From: Streptomyces fagopyri
Lineage (GTDB): Bacteria; Actinomycetota; Actinomycetes; Streptomycetales; Streptomycetaceae
Reading direction: 5' to 3'
Length of the DNA stretch: 64,000 nt
NCBI RefSeq assembly: GCF_009498275.1
Contig: NZ_CP045643.1
Location: 8,680,001-8,744,000, forward strand
The translations under genes were made by a program, and so were the position numbers. This document shows positions 57,486-64,000 of this stretch, piece after piece (position 1 is the stretch's first letter; every line of letters begins with the position of its first letter). The notes under the pieces are model-generated. The model did no database searches. It was not told where the DNA came from and saw only the letters and a list, made by a program, of their open reading frames with translations.

Positions 57486-58181
57486 GTGGCGCCGCCCTTC
57501 ACCAGGCGGCGCCCTGTGCGTTCCGGCGAACCCTCGCACCCTGTTCTGGAGCCCGAGTTGCCCCCTGCACACCGTCCGGCCCTGTCCCGGGCCCGCCTCG
57601 CGACCCTCACCCTGTTGACCCTCGTCACCCTGCTCACCGGCTGTTCGTCCGGCCCCGACCCGACGGTCCGGGTCGCCCCAACCGCCCCCGCCGCCGCGTC
57701 GGGCGCTGCGAAGTCCGAGCGGCCTGCGGACGACGCTCCGGCGGCCCCTGCCAAGGTGGCCATTCCCTCCGTGGGGATCACCAGTTCGCTGATGGAGTTG
57801 GGCCTCAACACGGACCGGACAGTCCAGGTCCCGCCGGCCGAGGAGGGGATGACCGCGGGCTGGTACACGGGCGGTGCGGTGCCCGGTGAGATCGGCGCGG
57901 CCGTCATCATCGGCCACAACGACACCCGCTTCGGCGAGGCCGTCTTCCACGACCTGAAGAAGATCAAGGAGGGTGCGGACATCACCGTCACCGACAAGAC
58001 GGGAAAAGCCCTCCACTTCACCGTCACGGCCACGGAGAGCGTTGCCAAGAACGCCTTCCCGACGGAGAAGGTCTACGGGCCGACCCAGGAACGTGCTCTA
58101 CGGCTCATCACGTGCGACGGCGACTTCGACGCGCAGGGGCACCCTGTCGACAACCTCATCGTGTACGCGACAGCGAGCTGA
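57486..58181 (+). CDS. Class F sortase
   Basis: A 231-residue membrane-bound transpeptidase. The N-terminal hydrophobic segment ends in LLTGC, so it may be a lipoprotein. After an Ala/Pro linker the sortase barrel starts at VAIPSVGITSSLMELGL, with catalytic His in VIIGHNDTRFG, Cys in LRLITCDGDFD and Arg-containing ERALRL nearby. Class F enzymes in actinomycetes attach proteins to the wall, and the neighbour at 57064 is the obvious candidate. GTG 57486 lacks a strong ribosome site; GTG 57519 is possible. Confidence 0.88.
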   Translation: MAPPFTRRRPVRSGEPSHPVLEPELPPAHRPALSRARLATLTLLTLVTLLTGCSSGPDPTVRVAPTAPAAASGAAKSERPADDAPAAPAKVAIPSVGITSSLMELGLNTDRTVQVPPAEEGMTAGWYTGGAVPGEIGAAVIIGHNDTRFGEAVFHDLKKIKEGADITVTDKTGKALHFTVTATESVAKNAFPTEKVYGPTQERALRLITCDGDFDAQGHPVDNLIVYATAS

Positions 58182-58901
58182 GGGCCGTAGGCGTGTCCGT
58201 TTCGCCCTGTCGTCACGAGTAACGCCCGCAGCTCAATCGTCAGACGCCGACGCCACCCCACCACCCCCGATGGGGCTACTCAAAGCCCTCTTCGGCCGCC
58301 CCGACAAGGACACCCCACCCCGGCCCCAGCCGGGCTGTAAAAGCAGCCTTCAACTGGCCGACGATAGACGGAAGTTGAGCAGCACACTCACACACAAAGC
58401 GCCTGTGGCCTGTGCCACGATGATCCAGGAGTCCCACCCACCCAGGGGCGCCTGCCGTGCGCAGCCGTTTCGCCACCCCGCCGGCGGCTGCGCGCGGCAC
58501 CCCTGCCGCCCGGGCGACACGGTGTCCGAACCCGTCGCCGGCTGCCAGGACATAATCACCCCGCCGCGCGCAGTCCATCGTCGTCGTCCGCTCTGGGGGC
58601 TGCGCACGGCACCCGGTCTTGTGAGCCGGACCCCGGGTTCGACGCCGGGGCCCGGCTCGCGCGCCGTACGGCGGGAGGTGGTCCGGCGCTGCCATGTGCA
58701 ACCTGGTGATCTGGTCCCGCGTTACGGCCCCGATGCGGATAATCCTGGGCATGAACGTCCCACGCGATGCGCAGCTGCGCGCGGCGGTTGTGATGCTGGG
58801 CCCGTAGCCGGAGAATCCGGGGAGCGAAACGCGACGGGTTTCCGACTGCCGTCGCCGATACCGGGAATCGCTGTGCTGTGCCGGGTGGCTAGCCTGTCGG
58901 T
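58182..58901. other. Intergenic region after the sortase
   Basis: About 720 bases. A short protein-like start (GLLKALFGRPDKD from ATG 58270) soon degenerates. No full gene is supported. A TAGCCT box at 58889-58894 probably gives the leaderless promoter of the next gene. Confidence 0.45.
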
Positions 58902-60254
58902 ATGTCAGAGCGTGTCACCGCGGGCCGCGTAGACGGTTTGATCTCTCTGGGTGCCGCGGATGCCTTGTGGGCCGGTTTGACTGCCGGCAGCGTTGTGCCG
59001 ACGGCCTCTGCGGTATTCACCTCCTTTCCCGTGCATGTCCAGGCAGGGTATGTGCTGCTCGGCCGGCGTGTGGTGGCGATGGTGAAGGCCAGCGGCGGCC
59101 CGTGGGGCGTTTCGGAGATGGAGGTGCGCCGGGCTGCCACGGAGTTGAGCGCGGTGGAGATGGACCGCCAGGACCTGGTCCGTATCGGCCCATTCGGCAG
59201 TGCGCTGAAGCCGGAACAGAACGAGGGAACGCTGGTGCCGTGGCGCGAGCGCATCTCCCGGGATCTGCAGGAAGCGGGCGGCCCCGGGCGCCCAGGACAA
59301 GGCGGAGACGCCCGGCCGTCCCATCTGGCGGGGATCGACTGGCGGAGGCTGCTCGTGCAACGGCCTCATGGCCGGACGGCACGGGCGTGGTGGCTGCCGC
59401 GCGCGGTGGTCAGGCTGCTGGACGCGGCAGCCCACACGGAAACACAGTGGCAGCATGCCAGGCGGGCCCGCCAGGCGAACACGGCCGTGACCGAGCTGCC
59501 CGACCGCCCTGGGCGGACCCGGGCCGCCGACGGCGGGCAGACGACGAGCCCCGATGCCCCAGCCGTCCCGCTGCGTCCCTATAACGGGGAACTGCAGGGC
59601 CAGCTGTACTCGGTGCTCAGCAGGAAGCCCGGCATGGCACGGAAGGTGGCCCGGTGGCAGTGTGCGGTCTGCCGCACCGCACCCGCGACGGTGCTGGACC
59701 ATTGCCATGAACACGGTTATGCCCGTGCCCCGGTCTGCCAGTCCTGCAACACGCAGGAGCGCCCCGACCACCTCTACAGCAACGACATCCGAGTGGCCGG
59801 CCACTACACCCGCCTCTTCGACACCCAGGCTGCCGACTGGCTCCGGCACTGGCACCGCTGCCCCGGCTGCCGCGCCCGCACCACCCTGCCACTCGCCCAC
59901 CTCGCCGCATGGACCGCCCACGTAGCGTGCCGGCCACAACGCCCGACCCACCGCGATGCCCGCAGCTCCCGCGGACGTAAACCCTGCGGAGCGCTGCGCG
60001 TTTCGTGGACCGGCAGCCACCACGCGCCGCATGCCTGCGTCCTCACGGTCGCCGTCGACTTCTGTCCGTCCGGCGAGCACCGTGTCCTGGCGCACGTCTC
60101 CTACCGTGAAGCCGCCGAACAGTTCCGTACCTGGCTGGCCGAGACCGCCCCCTCTGTGGCCGCTGCGGCCGGACCCGATCGCACCGATGACCTCCCCGCT
60201 CAGCCCCGGCCCGTCATCGCGGACACCAACGGTGACGGCCTGGCCCTGTTCTGA
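58902..60254 (+). CDS. Protein with endonuclease VII-like (HNH) domain
   Basis: A 450-residue protein. The N-terminal 200 residues are of unknown type with a Trp-rich block (WRRLLVQRPHGRTARAWWLP). Residues about 250-300 carry the recombination endonuclease VII pattern: CAVCRTAP, DHCHEHGYARAPVCQSCNTQE, with two zinc Cys pairs around the D-H-C-H catalytic core. A second Cys pair (CPGCRA) follows at about 325. Phage endonuclease VII cuts branched DNA. ATG 58902 follows a TAGCCT box by seven bases. It is close to a decayed CRISPR array, but no link is proven. Confidence 0.78.
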   Translation: MSERVTAGRVDGLISLGAADALWAGLTAGSVVPTASAVFTSFPVHVQAGYVLLGRRVVAMVKASGGPWGVSEMEVRRAATELSAVEMDRQDLVRIGPFGSALKPEQNEGTLVPWRERISRDLQEAGGPGRPGQGGDARPSHLAGIDWRRLLVQRPHGRTARAWWLPRAVVRLLDAAAHTETQWQHARRARQANTAVTELPDRPGRTRAADGGQTTSPDAPAVPLRPYNGELQGQLYSVLSRKPGMARKVARWQCAVCRTAPATVLDHCHEHGYARAPVCQSCNTQERPDHLYSNDIRVAGHYTRLFDTQAADWLRHWHRCPGCRARTTLPLAHLAAWTAHVACRPQRPTHRDARSSRGRKPCGALRVSWTGSHHAPHACVLTVAVDFCPSGEHRVLAHVSYREAAEQFRTWLAETAPSVAAAAGPDRTDDLPAQPRPVIADTNGDGLALF

Positions 60255-60297
60255 AAGAACAGCACCCGATCCGACATCACCCTCACCTGCGCCGACT

Positions 60298-60313
60298 GAA
60301 GAAAAATTTCTTC
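60298..60313. promoter_or_regulatory. AT-rich palindrome GAAGAAA-N2-TTTCTTC
   Basis: Perfect 7-base arms around AA, 44 bases after the endonuclease stop, unusual in this GC-rich DNA. It could be an operator for a lost downstream gene. Confidence 0.4.
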
Positions 60314-60633
60314 GCCCGGATAGAACCCTCCACGTCCCCATCTCCGTAGTACGGGATGGATGCCAAGTGCTGCTGCCGTTTGTCGTCCCCCCCGACGGTC
60401 AGGCGGGCGCACGGGGCATTCGGGGATTCCCTCTCGCCCATGGAGTAGGGAAGTAAGCCGTGGCCTGGGCATGTGCCGCCTCAGGCCACGGCACCCACAA
60501 CAGAAAGTGAACCCGCTGCGCGCTCCGGCCGCACTCGGGTATGACGCTCCCGTCGAACGTGACGACGGGATCTCGGTGGCTACCGTGGGGGTGCCCTGCC
60601 GATCCTTATCGTCCGCCGGACTCAGGTATCAAA

Positions 60634-60665
60634 GCGTGGCCCCGCAAGGCTCCGCGGGGCCACGC
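60634..60665. terminator. Strong 12-bp hairpin
   Basis: Perfect arms GCGTGGCCCCGC and GCGGGGCCACGC with an 8-base loop. It separates the endonuclease region from the CRISPR remnant. Confidence 0.8.
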
Positions 60666-60762
60666 TCCTGCGCTTCGCGGATGCAGATGCCCGTGATCAC
60701 GTTCTGGGCGTGCGAACGCCGGGCCCTGACCCCGGACTCTCGTCACTCAGCAAGAGACGCGT

Positions 60763-60982
60763 CTGCTCCCCGCGCCCGCGAGGATGATCCCGAGACGTGC
60801 CCGCCTTGCTCTCATCGGAAGCGCTGCTACCTGCGCCTCGCGCCCCGCAGGGACGCTCTCGTTCCTGGATACGACCCGGGGGCGTTCCCGGCCTGCTTCC
60901 CGCGCCAGCGGGGATGGTCTCCTCGAGCGCGGCGGCACCCCGGCCGGATGCCGCCGCTTTCCGCGCCTGCGGGGATGGTCGG
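60763..60982 (+). CRISPR. Decayed four-repeat CRISPR array
   Basis: Repeat-like units at 60763-60791, about 60831-60860 (one inserted base), 60893-60921 and 60954-60982. Each aligns to the 36586 repeat with 3-10 changes, best in CGCGCCTGCGGGGATGGTC of the last unit. The second and third gaps are exactly 32 bases; the first is 39. The orientation is the same as the intact array. No cas gene is near, and a toxin-antitoxin operon follows. Confidence 0.72.
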
Positions 60983-61016
60983 AGCGATGCTTCTTGCGGA
61001 AGGTGCTGCAGCGGAG

Positions 61017-61033
61017 TTCTACCAGCGGTAGAA
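61017..61033. promoter_or_regulatory. Operator of the toxin-antitoxin operon
   Basis: TTCTACC-AGC-GGTAGAA, perfect 7-base arms, ending seven bases before the antitoxin ATG. This is the expected place for autorepression by a ribbon-helix-helix antitoxin. Confidence 0.75.
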
Positions 61034-61040
61034 TCGCGGT

Positions 61041-61295
61041 ATGAGCAGGCCCACGAGCATCAAGACGAGTGAGGAAGTACGCGACCGGCTGCGTGTCCTC
61101 GCTGCCGAGCGCGGTACCACGATCACTGAGCTCCTCGAGGAGCTCGCGAGCCGTGAGCTCACCGACGCCGAGAGGCAGCGGCGTGCCGTGGAGGCGGCTG
61201 CCGAGCTCGGCGTCGACTACAGCGAGCAGGTCCAGCACGCCGGTCAGGACGCCTGGGCGAAGATCCGTGCTCATCAGGGCGGCGCCGCCGCGTGA
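61041..61295 (+). CDS. Ribbon-helix-helix antitoxin
   Basis: An 84-residue DNA-binding antitoxin of type II systems. The N-terminal RHH reads TSIKTSEEVRDRLRVLAAERGTTITELLEELASREL; the C-terminal half (RRAVEAAAELGVDYSEQVQHAGQ) should wrap the toxin. ATG 61041 lies seven bases after a perfect palindrome, so it likely represses its own operon. The stop overlaps the toxin start as GTGA. It resembles MazE/VapB-like antitoxins of Streptomyces. Confidence 0.88.
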   Translation: MSRPTSIKTSEEVRDRLRVLAAERGTTITELLEELASRELTDAERQRRAVEAAAELGVDYSEQVQHAGQDAWAKIRAHQGGAAA

Positions 61296-61666
61296 ACCTG
61301 ACGGCCGTCCTGGACCACACCGCCCTGGCCGCTCTGTACCGTGCGGATCCCTTCTTCACCGGCCTGTACATCGAAGCCTCACGCGGTACCGGCCGCGTTC
61401 TCATCCCGTTGCTGTCTGTCCTTGCAGCCGAGCGCCGGCTCACGGGGGCGGGCCGGCACGCGGCGTCCCTGCGTTTCGCGGAGAGTGTTCCCTTCACCGC
61501 GGATCACGCGAGGGATGCAATGGACTGGGGAAAGGTGGAGATGCCTGTCGCTCACGCGGCGGCGATCGCCTGGCACGCGGTGAAGGCGGGAGAGCCGCTC
61601 ACCGTCCTGTCCTTGGAGCCCGAGCTGTATACGGGCACCGGCATCACACCCCTCAACCCCACCTGA
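61292..61666 (+). CDS. PIN-like toxin of the type II toxin-antitoxin pair
   Basis: A 124-residue protein with a PIN/VapC-like fold pattern: TAVLDHTALAALYRADPFFTGLY at the start (Asp8 where VapC has its first catalytic Asp), a helical centre (HAASLRFAESVPFTADHARDAMDW) and VAHAAAIAWHAVKAGEPLTVLSLEPELYTG at the end. PIN toxins are RNases, but not all four acids are obvious here, so catalytic competence is uncertain. GTG 61292 overlaps the antitoxin stop, giving coupled translation. Confidence 0.82.
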   Translation: MNLTAVLDHTALAALYRADPFFTGLYIEASRGTGRVLIPLLSVLAAERRLTGAGRHAASLRFAESVPFTADHARDAMDWGKVEMPVAHAAAIAWHAVKAGEPLTVLSLEPELYTGTGITPLNPT

Positions 61667-61752
61667 CCCCACACCCCAACCCGAGGCAACCCGGGCACTC
61701 GCTGGAATGCCTGGACCACGCCCGCGGGTAGTCCCGTCCTGGGATCTTAGGG

Positions 61753-61781
61753 CTGCTCTCCGCACGCGCGGGAATGGTCCC
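61753..61781 (+). CRISPR. Solitary CRISPR repeat fused to a truncated gene
   Basis: CTGCTCTCCGCACGCGCGG, then GAATGGTCCC, a 29-base match with three or four changes to the array repeat. Immediately after it a truncated hydrolase gene starts. No second repeat follows at 61-base spacing. Confidence 0.65.
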
Positions 61782-62502
61782 ATTCGGTCCTGGAGACCGA
61801 GCCGGGCTCGGCGCGAGTGGTCCCGCGATGCCGGCCACGATCGACTCTGCGGTCGACGACCTGAGCGCGCTCTTATCCCATACGGGAAACGGGGCATGCG
61901 TCCTGGTCGGCCACAGCTGGGGCGGCATGCTGGCCCAACTCGTCGCCTGGGCCCAGCCGAAGCTGATTGCGGAGCTGGTCCTCGTGGACCCTGCGCACGA
62001 GGACTTCCAGCCCTGGACCATCCGCGCAGCTGAAGCAGTGCTTACCTGGCCGTCCGTCCTAAGGAGGGCCGTGGGGTCAGCTGATCGTTCTCTTCGCGAG
62101 CAGGCCGCGCAGGAAGCGGGCAAAAGGAGCGGCGATCCGCGTGTCCAGGGCCTGCTCGTCGAGGCAGAGATGGCCTGCAACGCGCACGAGTATCAAACCC
62201 GCACCAGCACTGCGGAGAGCCGGCTGCTCCGCACCCATGTCCCGGCTGTCCGGCGGCTACGTGCCTGCTCGCAGCTGCCCGACGTGCCGGTGGTCGTCCT
62301 GAGTGCGACCCGGGGTTTACCGAAGGGCCTGCGGACTCGGTGGACCTCGTTGCAAGCCCAGATCGCCGCCACGACCGTTCGAGGCGAGCACGTCGTGGTG
62401 CCCGACGCAGCCCATTACATACATGACAGCCAGCCTGGGGCCGTCACGACATCGGTGCTCACCGTTGTCGATCTCGCACGAGACGGGCAAGCCTCGCAAT
62501 GA
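61774..62502 (+). pseudogene. Alpha/beta hydrolase lacking its N-terminal part
   Basis: Homologous sequence starts abruptly at GDRAGLGASGP (about 61788), the segment that in complete hydrolases follows strands 1-3, so about 60-80 residues are missing. The rest is good: nucleophile elbow VLVGHSWGGM (Ser), AELVLVDPAHEDF and the His segment VVVPDAAHYIHDSQP. The in-frame ATG at 61774 lies inside the CRISPR repeat, so the frame is open only by chance. An enzyme without the first strands is unlikely to fold. Confidence 0.7.
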
Positions 62503-62594
62503 GGCATGGGCGCGCCGCTGCCCGCGCCGAAGCACACCGGGCCCGGGCCCGGCGCTGTGGCGGACGGGGGGCGGGAATTGCGGCGCCCTGTGCG

Positions 62595-63188
62595 TCAGGC
62601 CCGGGCCCGTCGGTCGGCGGTGCCAAGGAGTCTGTCGACCAGGAGTTGCGGGTAGCCGGTGGCCGGTAGGCCGATGCCGAAGATCGCCCGGATGTAGAAG
62701 GGCGCGATCAGCTGGTCGAGGATCTGCTCCAGCGGTGGCGGGTCCTCGCCCCGGGCTGTGGCCCGTTCGCGGATCTGCTCGATGGAGTGCATGCGGCGCA
62801 GGAAGTGCTGGGAGCGCTCGGTCTGGTCCTGGGTGCTGCTCGGCATGGACAGGATGACGGCGCGTACGAGGGCGCGTCCTTCGGGTGTGTGCATGCTCCG
62901 GGCGCTGGCTTCGGCCCAGGCGGTGAGGTCACCGCGCAGGCTGCCGGTGTCGTTCAGTGGCGAGTCGCGCTCGAGGCGGGTGGTGACCGTGTCCGCCAGC
63001 AGTGCGTCGAGGCTGCCCCAGCGCCGGTAGAGGCTGGTGTGGTTGACGCCGGAGCGCTGTGCGATCGCGGGGATGGTGAGGTCCTCGCCCTCCGGTTCCG
63101 AGAGGAGGTCGATGACCGCTTGGTGGACGGCTGCGCGGACCTGTTCGGGGCTTCTTCTGATGCGCGCGGCCGGTTGTTTCTGAGTCAC
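62595..63188 (-). CDS. TetR/AcrR-family repressor
   Basis: A 197-residue regulator. The N-terminal helix-turn-helix is IPAIAQRSGVNHTSLYRRWGSLDALLADTV (about 40-70), and the C-terminal half is a helical ligand pocket (FLRRMHSIEQIRERATARGED, PFYIRAIFGIGLPATGYPQLLVDRLLG). It diverges from the hydrolase gene at 63293. Two matching 18-bp palindromes lie between them, so it most likely controls both its own gene and the hydrolase. Confidence 0.9.
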   Translation of the reverse strand: MTQKQPAARIRRSPEQVRAAVHQAVIDLLSEPEGEDLTIPAIAQRSGVNHTSLYRRWGSLDALLADTVTTRLERDSPLNDTGSLRGDLTAWAEASARSMHTPEGRALVRAVILSMPSSTQDQTERSQHFLRRMHSIEQIRERATARGEDPPPLEQILDQLIAPFYIRAIFGIGLPATGYPQLLVDRLLGTADRRARA

Positions 63189-63199
63189 GCCTCCATCAT

Positions 63200-63217
63200 A
63201 AGCACAGATATTTGCTT
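63200..63217. promoter_or_regulatory. TetR operator 1 (AAGCACA-N4-TTTGCTT)
   Basis: Near the repressor start (12 bases from its ATG). It differs by one arm base from operator 2 and lies exactly 50 bases from it. Confidence 0.7.
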
Positions 63218-63249
63218 CTGGTCGGGTCAGGGCCTACAGTCGACCGGGC

Positions 63250-63267
63250 AAGCACAAATCTGTGCTT
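63250..63267. promoter_or_regulatory. TetR operator 2 (AAGCACA-N4-TGTGCTT)
   Basis: Perfect 7-base arms, 26 bases before the hydrolase ATG. Placed to block the hydrolase promoter. Confidence 0.75.
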
Positions 63268-63292
63268 GTGATCCGGGTCGGAGGAGACCGTC

Positions 63293-64000
63293 ATGAAGCA
63301 GCTGCTGTTCCCGAACAACGCCCAGTTCTGGTACGAGACCCTGCGCTCGATGAGCCACATCGCCTACGGCGGCGCCGACTTCGGCGAGGTCGTCTCCACC
63401 GCCGCGCGGATCACCGAGGACGACTACGACAGCTGGTACACCGAATGGTTCGCCACTGCCGACCGGGTGTCCTCGGAAGCCGAGACGGCTCTGGCGGCCG
63501 GCCACCCGATCAGCGCCCGCGACGGGTTCCTGCGTGCCTCGAACTACTACCGGTCGGCGGAGTTCTTCCTGCACAGCAAGGAGTGCGACCCGCGGCACGA
63601 CCACGCCTACGACCGCTCCGTCGAGTGCTTCAGGGCCGCCGCCGCCCTCTACACCACCCCGCGCATCGAGCCGGTCCAGATCCCCTACGAGGGCACCACG
63701 CTGCCCGGCTACCTCTACCGGGCCGACGACTCGGGCACACCCCGTCCGACGGTGATCATGCACAACGGCTTCGACGGCACCGCGGAGGAGATGCACTTCT
63801 TCGGCGCGCCGGCCGCCATCGAGCGGGGCTACACCGTGCTCGTCTTCGACGGCCCCGGCATGCCCGGGCCGCGCCACCACCAGGGCCTGGTCTTCCGCCC
63901 CGACTGGGAGAACGTCATCACCCCAGTGATCGACTTCGCCGAGACGATCCCGGAGGTCGACAACAGCCGCATCGCACTGCTCGGTCTCAGCATGGGCGGC
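63293..64000 (+). CDS. Alpha/beta hydrolase (FrsA/acyl-peptidase-like), cut by the window end
   Basis: The first 236 residues of a larger enzyme. An N-terminal helical lid/cap domain (FWYETLRSMSHIAYGGADFGEV, FLRASNYYRSAEFFLHS) precedes the hydrolase core: VQIPYEGTTLPGYLYRA, oxyanion region VIMHNGFDGTAEEM, LVFDGPGMPGPRH and the nucleophile elbow LLGLSMGG at the very end. This layout fits the family with 2,6-dihydroxypseudooxynicotine hydrolase and FrsA-like esterases. ATG 63293 follows GGAGGAG. Two TetR palindromes upstream indicate substrate-induced control. Confidence 0.88.
   Translation, partial: MKQLLFPNNAQFWYETLRSMSHIAYGGADFGEVVSTAARITEDDYDSWYTEWFATADRVSSEAETALAAGHPISARDGFLRASNYYRSAEFFLHSKECDPRHDHAYDRSVECFRAAAALYTTPRIEPVQIPYEGTTLPGYLYRADDSGTPRPTVIMHNGFDGTAEEMHFFGAPAAIERGYTVLVFDGPGMPGPRHHQGLVFRPDWENVITPVIDFAETIPEVDNSRIALLGLSMGG

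Larger units (their letters stand above)
60255..60762. other. Intergenic region with palindrome and terminator
   Basis: About 500 bases between the endonuclease gene and the decayed CRISPR array. It holds an AT-rich palindrome (60298-60313) and a strong hairpin (60634-60665). No gene is supported. Confidence 0.5.

Noticed and set aside
58276..58752. 158-codon minus-strand frame after the sortase
   Set aside because: No family sequence, poor patterning and no ribosome site; treated as non-coding.

Overview
The window is high-GC actinobacterial DNA and reads as Streptomyces or a close relative. Codon third positions are strongly G/C, GTG starts are common, many upstream regions are leaderless-like, and the gene families are typical (DUF5302, DUF397, TerD, LytR-CpsA-Psr, class F sortase, DUF6431 transposon). 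No rRNA or tRNA gene was recognised.

Positions 1-26700 look like ordinary chromosomal content. A B12 block comes first: metE under a cobalamin riboswitch, then the adenosylcobalamin-dependent methylmalonyl-CoA mutase operon mutA-mutB-meaB, both on the minus strand. Next come two small overlapping genes, a short UvrA-like ATPase, an LCP-family cell-wall protein, terD and a tatA paralogue that share an operator-like palindrome, a secreted CAP-domain protein, a Tat-exported GH78 rhamnosidase, a small protein with three calcium-loop-like repeats, a cyclophilin, DUF5302, a membrane SpoIIE-type phosphatase, an exported beta-lactamase-fold protein, a HEAT-like protein, and an anti-sigma-type ATPase facing an orphan DUF397 gene across a large palindrome.

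Positions 27400-53800 are an accessory zone full of transposons and broken genes. It holds decayed transposases and three back-to-back insertion sequences (IS5-like with a DUF2750 passenger, IS701-like, and a 1,070-bp IS5-like element). It also has a four-repeat CRISPR array without cas genes, a DNA ligase, a divergent pair of an XRE/peptidoglycan-binding regulator and an L,D-transpeptidase, and a decayed Mu-like DUF6431/DDE/AAA transposon joined to an Rhs toxin fragment with a downstream lipoprotein gene. Finally, a STAND-type NTPase gene is split by a 1,070-bp IS plus an IS630 element carrying a DUF6368 passenger, and cut again by a third copy of the 1,070-bp IS.

Positions 53800-64000 return to more intact genes: a two-component system, a sortase substrate/sortase pair, an endonuclease VII-domain protein, a decayed CRISPR array, a toxin-antitoxin operon with its operator, a hydrolase fragment fused to a lone CRISPR repeat, and a TetR/hydrolase divergent pair with two matching operators. 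The hydrolase runs off the window end.

The most unusual features are CRISPR repeats scattered over five loci, several directly abutting truncated genes; two unrelated IS elements that each carry a convergent passenger gene; and an NTPase gene whose reading frame is restored exactly when the nested elements are removed. All family names come from reading motifs by eye; no database search was run.
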